A stretch of DNA of 64,000 bases from Siphonodentalium dalli (taxonomy: Eukaryota > Mollusca > Scaphopoda > Gadilida > Siphonodentaliidae): positions 144,046,351 to 144,110,350 of the forward strand of contig CP136062.1 of the NCBI GenBank assembly GCA_032622095.1. Reading direction: 5' to 3'. Below are positions 1 to 12,905 of this stretch, piece by piece. The position numbers and the translations under genes are program-made. The notes under the pieces were generated by a model, which did not search any database, was not told the DNA's origin, and worked only from the letters and a program-made list of their open reading frames with translations. Numbering within the stretch: position 1 is the stretch's first letter; every line of letters begins with the position of its first letter.

Positions 1-1548
1 TAACTGTAACCGTAACCCTAACACATACGGAGAATGGAGGGTGGTGCATGGTTTCGTGTATTCTTACATGCATGAAGGATATACCCAACACAACAAAACG
101 TGGCGACAAGGACCCTTCGTCGATATTAGAAGTTACAATCCCAACACTCCGTGCAATCGCTATAGAAGCGGAATCCACTCGATAAATGCACGTACATTGT
201 ATAGTGTGAGTATACTAGTGGAGTAGCTTAACACAAAATCGTTCACTTTTCGATTAAAGCATGAAACTTTCAGAGTTGGTTGGGTATGTGGTCCATATCA
301 AACAGTTAGCTGGTTCCAGGATTTTGGTGACCCCTTGACCTTCAAATTGACGTTGACATTTCGAAAATTGGAGATTTAGGGTATCTATTTTGTATCCAAT
401 ATGATATATAGGCACTGGAGATTATCGAAGCGATACCATGGATGTCCGCCTTTGTATCCACATTCAATTTGTCCTCGATAATCCAAAATGGCCACCATAA
501 TGGACGCCAAAATTACAAAATTTGACTTTTTACACTAATATCTTTAATATCAGTTTCTGCTTGTTTGGAACTGTTTGAGAATTGTAAATTTATTTTGTAT
601 TGGTCATGTTAACTGATAATTGGAGCAATGAAATATGCCATGGGCTTCCTGCCAACTCCGATCCCTTAAGCATTCGATTTTACAGAACACGGTATAAAAA
701 AATCACCATTGGGATTCTAGTCATATTTCGTCGAGAAATGGGAACAACTGTGCAATCTAAGTGACACATTCCATTTCTTATGAATATTCCAACTCAATTG
801 TACCCAAATTGTCACTTGGAAAAAATGTAAATATTGCCTCAGCGAGTCATGCAACCGCATAAAAGTTGTGGTTGATGAAACAATTACTATTCTGTCTTAA
901 AGATATTGAATACTACCATTTCTGATGCACCTTGGGTAATTTGCTACTATTTTAAACACTGACATTACCGGAATTATTGGATTTTTCTATCACAAACTTG
1001 ACATCAAAGTCTACAAAAATAAACGTTTTAGGTTAAGACAATTTTCTCAAGTAAAATGGAACTATCTTTGGTATCGAAGGTGTTTATCGTTTTCATATGG
1101 TTTAAATGTGTCACATTGATCTGTTTTGGACAATATTTACTCAAGATGGTATGCAAAATGGCAAAAAAAGGTAAAAAAGTTGATTTTTCATATATATCCC
1201 GAATATCATTCTCTGATGTTCCGAAAAGGTAGCAAATTGTGACTCACTTTGTATTAACCATGTTACTTATGAGTCATGACAAATTAATTATAAAGGATGC
1301 AGTTTGGGATTCTGACCTTTTTGTCGTACGGAAATGGACAGATCTTTGAAACAGAACTGAAAGGGGCATTATATTGAGGCTACTCAGGCAATACAGTTGT
1401 GGCTCATTGGCATCGAAATGACCAATGTCAGGAAAACCGTTTCCCCCAATGTGCATATAAACCTCCATCAGGACGTTGAACTCTCTGACATTACCTCTTT
1501 CTCCATTAACACATCCCTGAGTTATTGTGTAAAGCTATATCCACCCAA

Positions 1549-1549
<1 letters not shown>

Positions 1550-1580
<31 letters not shown>
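1550..1580. repeat. (TG)n microsatellite
   Basis: About fifteen uninterrupted TG units at the left edge of the minisatellite. Confidence 0.95.
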
Positions 1581-1582
<2 letters not shown>

Positions 1583-1584
1583 CT

Positions 1585-3130
1585 CTACACCACATTAATG
1601 ACCATACAGTCACTTCCTCTCACCATTGGCCATACAATTACTCCATGTATATATATTTGCCACACCCATGGCCATGTCGTCACTCAAGATATACATATAC
1701 ACCACACACATATTCCATAGAGTCACATAGAGTCAATCCAAGTATACATATACACACCAATGTCCATACATAAGATATATATATACCAATACCCCGCTCA
1801 CACAACCATTCATACACGCCAGGCTTGCATATACTCCTCACTCCTGACAATTCAGCCACTCGCTTTATAGTCCTAACCACATTCGTGGTCATATAGTCAA
1901 TCATTGTTTACCAATTCACATCACCATTGGCCATATTTTTACCCCATATACACATATTGGACACACCAATGGTCATATAGCCACTAAAGATATACACCCC
2001 ACCCATTCCTATAAAGTCACTCCAGGTATACATATACACATCACCAGTGGCCATGCAGCTTTCAAGACATACAGTACCCTGCACATCACCTCAACATTGG
2101 CCATACGGTCACTTCCTGTATACATACTGACCACACACATGACCATATAGCCATTCAAGATATAAATATACACCCCACTCATGGCCATATAGTCACTCCA
2201 GTTGTACGTATACACACCACTACTTGCCATACAACCATTCAATACATACCAGCACCCTGTACATCACGTCACCATTGGTATCCACTCATACATATTTGCC
2301 ACATACAAGGCATATAGCCACTCAAGATATACATATACATGTACACCCACACATGGCCATAGAGTCATTCCATGTATACATATACACCTCAGCATTGAAT
2401 GGATACACCAATACCACACGGCCATGTGTATACTCCAGACTTGCATATACACCTCACGCTTGACAATTCAGCCATTCGCTGTATACTCATACATGTACAC
2501 CCGATCCATGATCATACAGCGACTCCCTCCATACATATAGAGTCTTATAGACCCCATAATGATAATACACCAACAGCAAAGATGCACATACATACCATAT
2601 ACACCTATGATCACAATGACACTTCATATATACCAACACACTCGCCAATGACCATCCATCTATATATGTATGCATATACACTTCAACAATGTTTATACAG
2701 CCGTTCCATGTACACCTATAATTATTATACCCATAAGCAGACAACCACTGATTATTTATCAATACACCCCAACCATGATCATACAACCAATACATGTATA
2801 CATATACACCCACCCACGACAATAAAGCCACCCAATGTACACCTGTACATTCCACACATGATCATAAAGTCACTCCATATATACATAGACAACACACATA
2901 TGACCATGTAGCTACTCTTGTTATACCCATACACCGCTTCAATGACCATACAGACACTTCACGTATACCTATGCACCTCATACTTAGCACTCCTTGTATA
3001 CCTGCATCCCACCATTAACACCACACCCATGCCACAGGGACACTCGTTGTATAACCAGTCTCACCATTATACGCCATGTTTACCTATTCACATCACCTGT
3101 GACCACAAAGTCACTGACTACCATTTTTAC
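1585..3130. repeat. Degenerate minisatellite, unit about 55-65 bp
   Basis: The unit resembles ggccatatagtcactccag followed by gtatacatatacacacc. It recurs more than twenty times with many substitutions. The open frames in this stretch, on both strands, are by-products of the repeat and not genes. The last part (2990-3130) is the piece found inverted at 6240-6450 and 6627-6720. Confidence 0.9.
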
Positions 3131-4479
3131 AAACATCATGTATTAAGTTGATCAATGTTGATCAATTTTAATGCTAATTTGTCAATAAATTGGTCCGGCT
3201 CAGCTTAGTTTCAAAGTTCTGCAAGCCCAATTATTTTCAGAAACATGGCCAGAATCTCAAAAGAAGGTTTTAGGCAAAATTCCATAATGTATCCTTTAAA
3301 ATGAATTTGTCATGCCTCACAACGTACTGGGACAACCAGAATAGAACCTATAGTTTTCACTTGATTAAGTAACATGCTTAATAACAAAGTAGGTTACAAC
3401 TTTCTCATGTTAGTATTCAATCTATATAAGACAGAATAGTCAATTTTTGTCATCAACCACAACTTGTATGCGATTGCATGGCACGCAGCATGGTGCAATC
3501 TTTACCATTTTCCACATTTTATCCCCTATTTTTGCAGCCATTTCGAGCCGAAGTGACAATTTTGGTATATTGAGTTGGAATATGGATAAGAAATGGAACG
3601 TTTCACTAAAAGTGCACAGTTTTGCCCATTTCTTGATGAAATATGAGTAGAAATCACAATGGCGATTTTTGGTAAAATATTATACCGTTTTCTTTAAATT
3701 AACATTTTTGAGGGATCAGATGGGGTTTTGACTCCATGAATGGCATTTCATTGCTCCAAGTGTCAGTTAACATGAACAATACAACACAAAGTCACCATTC
3801 TCAACCAGTACCAAACAGCATAAACTGATCTAAAAGATATTGGAGAAAAAAAATCAAATTTTCCACTTCCGGCTGCCATTTTGGCCGCCATTTTTGCAGC
3901 CATTTTGAGCCAAAGTGACAATTTTGGTACTAATGACTTGGAATATGCATAAGAAATGGAATGCTTCACTAAAATTGCACAGGTCTTCCCATTTCTTGAT
4001 GAAATAATAGTAGAAATCTAATGGTGATTATTGTTAAAAATTTATACCGCTTTCTGTAAAATCGAATTTTTGAGGGATCAGAAGGGTTTCTGACTTCGTG
4101 AATGGCACACGTCATTGCTCCAATGGTCAGCTAACCTGAACTATACAACATAAAGTCACAATTCTCAACCAGTACCAAACAGCATAAACTGATCTTAAAG
4201 ATATTAGAGAGAAAACAAATCAAATTTTCCACTTCCAGCTGCCATTTTGGCGGCCATCTTGGACGGTGAGTTCCAATTTTACCCTATAATGGTGGCATTT
4301 TATCTTATCTTCCCAAAATGTATACATTTGTATACATATGACAAGATTGTCTCATTATAATTTGCATCAAACTGACTTAGTAACCCGTCTGAAAAAGCGG
4401 CGGCCATGTTGGGCGCCATCTTGAATTTAACGGGTTCCACTTAACCGAAAGCTGGAACCAGCTTGATTATGATCAGGTA

Positions 4480-5734
4480 TACAGTGGACAATATATGTGC
4501 GACGTTTGGTGCTCTAATCCGGAAGTGAGCGATTCTTCTGTTATTGTGCGCTAAGGGACTCCACTATACGTGCGATTAATTACTCGTCTGCTAGAACTTA
4601 CATTTTCCAATATTTTTTCACGTGTGATGCGACACAATGCGCGAATAAATAAAATAAACTAATAATAGGTTCTCACAACAAGGAAGTTTGTCTCGACCAA
4701 ACATTAGGTCCTTTGAACAGTTATTATTGATATTTGGAAAACACTTATCAATGGATCTATATACTTATAATAGAACTGACTTTGAATGTCCTACACATTT
4801 GTCACAAAACCCCACGTACCGATCATTGAGACTGCGTGTTATTGAATAAGATCTTTTATCGTTTTAGTTTGTCAAGGAGACTATTAAATGACTGAACTTG
4901 AAGATAGACCTGACTGTGTCATGCTGTGTGCGTATACTTTGTATAATTGGGGCATTTAAAGGACATTTGGATTATTAAACTTTAGATATGTATGAAACAA
5001 TGCTGGAATCTAAGGTTGATCTACATTTGTATATCAGTCGTGATGGTTGTGCTGGAAGAAATTATCTAAGGGCACAAAGATTGATGGTGGACTTGATGGA
5101 TGGTTACAAAGTGGTGTGTCAGTCAATTTTAAGAATGAGACTAAAAGAAAAGTGCAGCATATGAATATTGGACACCTAATATCGAACAATGGGTATTTTT
5201 AAATTGTCTGACACAATAGTTTGGTAAATCGGTATAGAGTGCTTTCGAAGTATTGGATAAATTTACAAAGGAAAACTTCAATATTTCCACATAACAAAGT
5301 TGAAGGTTGAGCATTTCATCTATGGTACTATATTAACCAACTAAACTGAAGTGAGACTCACCCCTGGTTATGTAGTCCTGCTAAGTTTCTATGATGTTGG
5401 GGGGTCCTGATGAATTGAAATGATGTTGGTGGGACAAACTGATGGTGCTAAGATATAAATACAGTTGATACAGTACTATGGCTCATGTAAGTTTTAGTCA
5501 GAGAACAAAAAGTCTGTATATCGGAATTTCTTGTATTTAGCTACCTATACTACGTGTATGACAATACGCTACGCGTAATTATCGACCACATTTACATTAG
5601 TTTTATATTGATAACAATTGTTAAACATTCTTATCATTTTCAGTAGTTGATATATACATACAAATAAACAATCTCTTATTAATAAACGTAAACGACCCAC
5701 AACTAAACATATGTATTGTAATCACTTATGGGCA
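4480..5734. other. No gene recognised
   Basis: AT-rich sequence without a convincing frame. A piece at 4668-4760 (aaggaagtttgtctcgacc) is a diverged relative of the tandem array at 8541-9135. Confidence 0.5.
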
Positions 5735-6477
5735 ATTATGGGCAATTGTCCATGTATAACAAATTTGAATCGCGATCGATTATTTCTTGAAAGTGGCAAC
5801 TCGAAACAGGAACGTGGTTTGTTCCATCCAAGAACGTGAGCTCTTGGTTTGAATGTCCACCAGTATCACTAACGCTCAATTGGTCACTCTCCTCGGTTTT
5901 TTTTTTGGTGATAAATGTACCCAAGTACTGAAAATCATAATAAAGGTACAGTAATGCTCTAAGTAATCGACTTCTTAACCACAGCAGAATTATGGGTAAC
6001 TTTACAGGATTTAGTCGGAAATATGGCTTGTTGCCATTCATCGGAAAGCTCTCGGGGAGAGCTTTCCGATGAATTAACCGGCCATAATTTCAACCGAAAG
6101 TTGACGTGAAAAGACACTCGAAATTTTCTCCGATTGCTGACTATACAGCTTCTGCAAGGATGCATGGTTGCAGGAATAAAGGGGTATCAATTCATTGGAA
6201 CAATAGCTAAAACAAGACAGACACATTATTTATATGTTAAGTCAGTGACTTTGTGGTCACAGGTGATGTGAATAGGTAAACATGGCGTATAATGGTGAGA
6301 CTGGTTATACAAGGAGTGTCCCTATATCATGGGTGTGGTGTTAAGGGTGAGATGCAGGTATGCAAGGAGTGTCCCTATATCATGGGTGTGGTGTTAATGG
6401 TGAGATGCAGGTATACAAGGAGTGCTAAGTATGAGGTGAATAGGTATACGTGAAGTGTCTGTATGGTCATTGAAGCG

Positions 6478-6618
6478 GTGTTGGTTGTTTGCTCGGCTGA
6501 ATAGAAGGGCGTTTGTTTTATCCGGATTGAAATTCACTAGCCACCTAGCGGCCCAGTCATGAAGGGAGTTTAAATCACAATTGAGATTTGTTTCAATATC
6601 TTCAGTAATGATGTTTGT
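6478..6618 (-). pseudogene. LINE reverse-transcriptase palm fragment
   Basis: A 47-residue frame reads IETNLNCDLNSLHDWAARWL, followed by VNFNPDKTNALLFSR. The pattern L-x-x-L-x-x-WA-x-x-WL-V-x-FN-P-x-KT-x-x-L-x-FSR is the segment just after the catalytic YADD box of non-LTR reverse transcriptases. The YADD box itself is missing, and both ends run abruptly into minisatellite sequence (6240-6477 and 6627-6720). It is a broken scrap without activity. Confidence 0.75.
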
Positions 6619-7342
6619 AAAAATGGTAGTCAGTGACTTTGTGGTCACAGGTGATGTGAATAGGTAAACATGGCGTAATAATGATGAGACTGGTTATACA
6701 AGGAGTGTCCCTATATGTTCGTTTTTGTTATGATATACTTATCATAAATAGTTCATAATCTTTTTTAAACCTTTCCCGTCCTTATAAAATTATGGGCAAT
6801 TGTCTATTTATGACAAATTTGAATCGCGATCGATTATTTCGTGAAAGTGGCAACTCGAAACAGGAACGTGGTTTGTTCCATCCAAGAACGTGAGTTCTTG
6901 GTTTGAATGTCCACCAGTATCACTAACGCTCAATTGGTCACTCTCCTCGGTTTTTTGTTTTGGTGATAAATGTACCCAAGTACTGAAAATCATAATAAAG
7001 GTACAGTAATGCTCTAAGTAATCGACTTCTTAACCACAGCAGAATTATGGGTAACTTTTCAGGATTTAGTCGGAAATATGGCTTGTTGCCATTCATCGGA
7101 AAGCTCTCGGGGATGTGGTTAAGAAGTCGATTACTTAGAGCATTACTGTACCCTGGTCGATCGATTCTCAAATTTGAACGAGATTTAAATGGAAATTCCT
7201 TTGGTTTTAATCAGTTTCTTTCAGTTTTAAATTGTTTGAGCTCCTCTAAATTGAAAGGGTGTAGTCCCGATGAAGTATATCAACTAATGTATCCTTTGAT
7301 ATGTTGTCGTGCAGTGTAACACAAAAATACTCCGTCGACCCC

Positions 7343-7436
7343 AGATGAACCTGAGTAACTTTATCACGATTTTCCCCAACCTGGGTACCTTTATCACAAT
7401 TTCAGAACATGGGAATCTTTATCACAAAAAATCGAT
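7343..7436. repeat. Short tandem repeat, unit about 33 bp
   Basis: Three diverged units of the form acctgggtacctttatcac. Confidence 0.6.
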
Positions 7437-7610
7437 GAGAGTGATCAATTCAGCATCATTAACCGGAAGTTGACGTGAAAAGACACCGCTTTTCTTCGAA
7501 ATTTTCTCCGATTGCTGACTCTACAGCTTCTGCAAGGATGCATGGTTGCAGGAATAAGGGGGTATCAATTCATTGGAACAATAGCTAAAACAAGACAGAC
7601 ACAATTTATA

Positions 7611-8540
7611 TATGCCTGGATTGAGCACATACTATGCTTTGAGATTTTTATACAAATATAATGTTAATGGGGGTAGCAAGAGTTATGCCCCTTGATTATA
7701 TGTCAGAGAATGAAATTTTGATGCAAAATTTGCCAAAAATAAAAAAAATTTGGACCGTGGGATACAAAAACAAGATTTTTCCGAGCAAACCACCTATGTT
7801 GTCAAGAAGAACACCGTTTCCTCACAATAATATTCAAAAGTTCAAACTTCTCACCACTGGGATTTTCACTATGTCGCAGCGATTTACTACTTGACACTGG
7901 TGAGATAAATATCACCTGAAACATTTTTTTTCAAAACTTAAAGACATCCTCTAAAAAAATTACACATTCCTAACTAACCATTTATCAATAAACATGCCAT
8001 ACCCATGGTGTGAGAAAACACTGTTTCCCTAGTGTAAGAAATTTACCCCTCCCCTACTGATCATTCGAAATTGTGGAGTGTCTCCATTGTTGAAATATCG
8101 GAGAATATATTTATCTATATAATTGGTGACGTCACACAATCAGATTTATAGCTTATATGCCATGTGGTCGTTACTATCCCTCCTTCCAAATTGCGTATAT
8201 TCATAACATGGAGGTAATTGAGCCATGCCGTTTAATAAACATGTACTATGTGAGTCGATCCTATGTTTTCGTCCACATTCTTGTATATACCAGAACACAA
8301 TTAGCAGTACATACGTTTTCGAATATTCTGGTTTGCATGTGTATAATGAGCGCTTAAATACTCCAATCCTGATGCTAATTTATGTAGATATGAAGTTATC
8401 CCTGTCGGCAGTCTCGTCCACTAGATGCTACCTTTACACAAAAGATTGCATTGTATTCATGTCCGGCGTATCATGTTCCTGCAAGTAGTATTTGTTATGC
8501 TTCCAATTACTATTAAATGTATATGCACAGACGAACCATT
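7611..8540. other. No gene recognised
   Basis: Short frames only, none with a recognisable motif. Confidence 0.4.
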
Positions 8541-9135
8541 CATATGCACGCAACAAGGAAGTTTGTCGAGGAGAAACCATTCCATTCGTTTGAAAAGTTA
8601 ATATTGATATTGGAGATCATCAATAATTGAATGTACTGTAGTTTAAGTTATTGAGTTGTCATTCGTGTTGATCAATAGAAGTGTGGTTTAAATGAGTTAC
8701 AGCCTTACAAGTCAAATGTCCATAAACTATTCGAAAAATTCATATGCACGCAACAAGGAAGTTTGTCGAGGAGAAACCATTTCATTCATTTGAAAAGTTA
8801 ATATTGATATTGGAGATCATCAATAATTGAATGCACTGCATGGAGTTTAATTTATTGAGTTGTCATTCGTGTTGATCAATGGTAGTGGGGTTTAAATGAG
8901 TTACAGCCTTACAAGTCAAATGTCCATAAACTATTCGAAAAATTCATATGCACGCAACAAGGAAGTTTGTCGAGGAGAAAACATTTCATTCATTTGAAAA
9001 AGTTAATATTGATATTGGAGATCATCAATAATTGAATGCACTTGAGTTTAATTTATTGAGTTGTCATTCGTGTCATCAATGAAAGTGGAGTTTAACTGAG
9101 TTACAGGCCAAATGTCCATAAACAAATCCCAGCTG
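8541..9135. repeat. Tandem array, three copies of about 200 bp
   Basis: Copies start at 8541, 8741 and 8945 with catatgcacgcaacaaggaa. They are over 90 percent alike by eye and the third decays near 9110. The near-identity suggests recent duplication. Confidence 0.9.
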
Positions 9136-10098
9136 ACCACCATATGTTAATGATGTCTATTTCCGGCTGAATCTCTCCTGGATCAGACCGCATATTTCAT
9201 TGGACTGAAATAGATATGGCTTCTTTCATCTTTCTTCTTCATTGTAATAATTGGGTTATGATGTTATAACATGCAATTAAAATTTAACTCAACAATTTGA
9301 TAGGAAAGAGGTTCACTTATATGATCTTATTTGGATACATCTCATTGTGATGCCAAAAGATAAAGAAACCTCATGTGATAGCCTCCTTTTGGGCAAAACA
9401 CAACAAAATCAGACCGCCTCATAATGAATTGTTTTATCTGGATCAGTTTGTGAGGATGAGCGAGATCGACGTACGGTTTAGTTATATATACAACTAGCAG
9501 GTTAGCCCGCCACTGGCGGCATTCGTCCCATGGCTTTGTTCGAAAAAGCAATTGCAACAGGTTCCGAGACACTTGTGCTGCATTTGCACCAAATTTCGGC
9601 AATAGTCAGAAACATGACAATTTTAATTTAATTTTTTGTTTTTCAATGAGTTAATTTTTTTGTTTTTCAATGAGTTAATTGTGCTTTTTTAATGTTTTAA
9701 TTGAATTTTTTGTTTTTAAATTTTACCCGATTTTTTTGGGTTTTTCAAGGAGTTAATTGTGCCTTTTTAATTTTGTTTTTCAATTTTACCCGATTTTTGT
9801 TTGTTTTTCAATGAACCCGTCCATGACACTTCCCGTATTTAGCAAGTTTGAGCTCCATCGGTTCGAGTCTATAAAGGACACACTCATATATATGACACTT
9901 CCCGTAGGTAGCAAGTTTGAGCTCAATCGGCATTCCCTGGAATTTCCCAGTCACCAACGCGGCGTAATTTTGGTACATATATAGAGACCAATTGTCCATC
10001 GGCTGCCATGTGTAGTAAAGATGTCTTATAAGCCGACATTGCCGTGGGGATGCCCGTTCCTACACGCGTTTTCGATTCTATGAAGTACCCACATATAT

Positions 10099-10107
<9 letters not shown>

Positions 10108-10165
<58 letters not shown>
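10108..10165. repeat. (TA)n microsatellite
   Basis: About 29 TA units at the end of the first X module. Confidence 0.95.
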
Positions 10166-10166
<1 letters not shown>

Positions 10167-11553
10167 GGAAGTTTCAAATTATATAGATAGATTGGCAGAT
10201 TCCAGTAGCTTTATAACGGTATATCTGGGGAGAAATCTGATGCTATATTCGTGATTATCTGGGATGATTTCGGTATTATACTGTAAAAAACAAAGCGCGC
10301 CATCCGTGCTCGCAGGGAATAAATTTCGAGCGATAACGTTTGCGTAAATACGAAATTGTGAGTGTTGGTTTGTAACCGGGATTTCTGAGAAGCATTATGC
10401 CTATAACTACCCCCCCTAAGCCCTGACCTAAGTGTCATACATACTATAACAATGATGTTGTAAGAGCTCCAATAAATCTCCCCGCATAGGCAAGCACTCA
10501 ATGTTCCCGTATTACTATGCAGATGCTAATAACGTTGAATGGGAAACAGACGCTCTTTATAGAGATGCGTCAAAAACAAACGCTCATTAAATAATCACTT
10601 GATTAACCCACGCCGTGCCTTTGTGGTGATTTCAGATTGGAGAACGGGTGCTCTGAGCTTCTCTAAAACGCGACCACGTTCGTGTCGGTGAGATTTGACA
10701 CTTACATACATGTAGGAAGTTTGAGCTCAATATGTACACGCGTTTTGGATTCTATGAAGTACCCACACACATATATACACACATATATATATACGAAGTC
10801 TCAAAATATATAGTATAGATAGACTAGCAGGTTAGCCCGCCACTGGCGGCATTCGTCCCATGGCTTTGTTCGAAAAAGCAATTGCAACAGGTTCCGAGAC
10901 ACTTGTGCTGCATTTGCAGCAGATTTCGGCAATAGTCAGAAACATGACAATTTTAATTTAATTTTTTGTTTTTCAATGAGTTAATTATTTAGTTTTTCAA
11001 TGAGTTAATTGTGCCTTTTTAATTTTTTAATTGAATTTTTTGTTTTTAAATTTTACCCGATTTTTGTTGGTTTTTCAAGGAGTTAATTGTGCCTTTTTAA
11101 TTTTGTTTTTCAATTTTACCCAATTTTTTTTTGTTTTTCAATGAACCCGTCCATGACACTTCCCGTATTTAGCAAGTTTGAGCTCAATCGGTTCGAGTCT
11201 ATAAAGGACACACACACATATATATGACACTTCCCGTAGGTAGCAAGTTTGAGCTCAATCGGCTTTCCCGGGAATTTCCCAGTCAATATTTAGCAAGTTT
11301 GAGCTCAATCGGTTCGAGTCTATAAAGGACACACTCATATATATGACACTTCCCGTAGGTAGCAAGTTTGAGCTCAATCGGCATTCCCTGGAATTTCCCA
11401 GTCACCAACGCGGCGTAATTTTGGTACATATATAGAGACCAATTGTCCATCGGCTGTCATGTGTAGTAAAGATGTCTTATAAGCCGACATTGCTGTGGGG
11501 ATGCCCGTTCCTACACGCGTATTCGATTCTATGAAGTACCCACATATATACAC

Positions 11554-11568
<15 letters not shown>

Positions 11569-11622
<54 letters not shown>
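11569..11622. repeat. (TA)n microsatellite
   Basis: About 26 TA units at the end of the second X module, with one interruption near its start. Confidence 0.95.
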
Positions 11623-11623
<1 letters not shown>

Positions 11624-12905
11624 GGAAGTTTCAAATTATATAGATAGATTGGCAGATTCCAGTAGCTTTATAACGGTATATCTGGGGAGAAATCTGATGC
11701 TATATTCGTGATTATCTGGGATGATTTCGGTATATACTGTAAAAACAAAGCGCGCCATCCGTGCTCGCAGGGAATAAATTTCGAGCGATAACGTTTGCGT
11801 AAATACGAAATTGTGAGTGTTGGTTTGTAACCGGGATTTCTGAGAAGCATTATGCCTATAACTACCCCCCCCCCCCCTAAGCCCTGACCTAAGTGTCATA
11901 CATACTATAACAATGATGTTGTAAGAGCTCCAATAAATCTCCCCGCATATATATATATAGGCAAGCACTCAATGTTCCCGTATTACTATGCAGATGCTAA
12001 TAACGTTGAATGGGAAACAGACGCTCTTTATAGAGATGCGTCAAAAACAAACGCTCATTAAATAATCGCTTGATTAACCCACGCCGTGCCTTTGCGGTGA
12101 TTTGAGATTGGAGAACGGGTGCTCTGAGCTTCTCTAAAACGCGACCACGGTCGTGTCGGTGGTATTTGACACTTACATAGGAAGTTTGAGCTCAATCTTT
12201 ACACGCGTTTTGGATTCTATGAAGTACACATATATATACATATATATATATATACGGAGTTTTCAAAATATATAGTATAGATTGGCAGATTCCAGTAGCT
12301 TTATAACGGTATATCTGGGGAGAAATCTGATGCTATATTCGTGATTATCTGGGATGATTTCGGTATATACCGAATCAAAGCGCGCCATCCGTGCTCGCAG
12401 GGAATAAATTTCGAGCGATAACGTTTGGGTAAATACGAAATTGTGAGTGTTGGTTTGTAACCGGGATTTATGAGAAGCATTATGCCTATAACTACCCCCC
12501 CCCCCCTAAGCCTGACCTAAGTGTCATACATACTATAACAATGATGTTGTAAGAGCTCCAATAAATCTCCCCGCATAGGCAAGCACTCAATGTTCCCGTA
12601 TAACTATGCAGATGCTAATAACGTTGAATGGGAAACAGACGCTCTTTATAGAGATGCGTCAAAAACAAACGCTCATTAAATAATCACTTGATTAACCCAC
12701 GCCGTGCCTTTGTGGTGATTTGAGATTGGAGAACGGGTGCTCTGAGCTTCTCTAAACCGCGACCACGATCGTGTCGGTGAGATTTGACACTTACATAGGA
12801 AGTTTGAGCTCAATATATACACGCGTTTTGGATTCTATGAAGTACCCACACACATATATACACACATATATATATACGAAGTCTCAAAATATATAGTATA
12901 GATTT

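Larger units (their letters stand above)
300..4470. repeat. Large imperfect inverted repeat around a minisatellite
   Basis: Sequence at about 520-850 (for example cgagaaatgggaacaactgtgc and catgttaactgataattgg) recurs in reverse complement at about 3590-3850. The right side has a second tandem copy 361 bp further on (compare 3829 and 4193, or 3540 and 3900). Weaker copies of the same unit continue on the left up to about 1480. The outer ends share agctggttccag (308) and its complement (4450). Between the arms lie a TG microsatellite and a minisatellite. Both arms also carry the ccgccattttgg type motif. No coding capacity is seen. Confidence 0.65.
5735..7610. repeat. Rearranged mosaic of duplicated segments
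   Basis: Segment 5735-6060 recurs almost identically at 6790-7113 in direct orientation. Segment 6078-6240 recurs at 7460-7610. A perfect hairpin with 18-bp arms and a GGG loop lies at 6036-6074. Part of the duplicated segment (7005-7040) is inverted immediately after itself at 7116-7150. Between the copies lie inverted minisatellite pieces and a LINE scrap. Frames of 60-100 codons here on the minus strand are shared by both copies and match nothing I recognise. Confidence 0.75.
9496..12905. repeat. Composite tandem array of two modules (X and Y)
   Basis: Module X (starting agcaggttagcccgccac) occurs at 9496-10187 and 10826-11644. Module Y (starting gattggcagattccagtag) occurs at 10190, 11647 and 12290. 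The order is X-Y-X-Y-Y, giving a first period of about 1,330 bp. Copies are nearly identical. The second X holds an internal duplication of the gcaagtttgagctcaatcgg stretch (11169 and 11288). Each X ends in a long TA microsatellite. Small minus-strand frames shared by the copies are not recognised. The TA tail and AT-rich 3' part would fit a non-LTR or SINE-like 3' end, but this is unproven. Confidence 0.8.

Noticed and set aside
1-30. Telomere-like start (gtaacc, taaccctaac words)
   Set aside because: Only one or two imperfect units, no array. A chance match.
1585-3130. Several open frames of 60-170 codons on both strands
   Set aside because: All follow the minisatellite period and have histidine- and threonine-rich repeat composition.
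5736-6041. A 101-codon minus-strand frame repeated at 6808-7171
   Set aside because: Shared because the DNA is duplicated. No motif and no conservation evidence beyond the duplication.
7047-7319. A 90-codon plus-strand frame
   Set aside because: It crosses the inverted junction at about 7116, so its first half is an artefact. The remainder (SPDEVYQLMYPL) is too short to assign.
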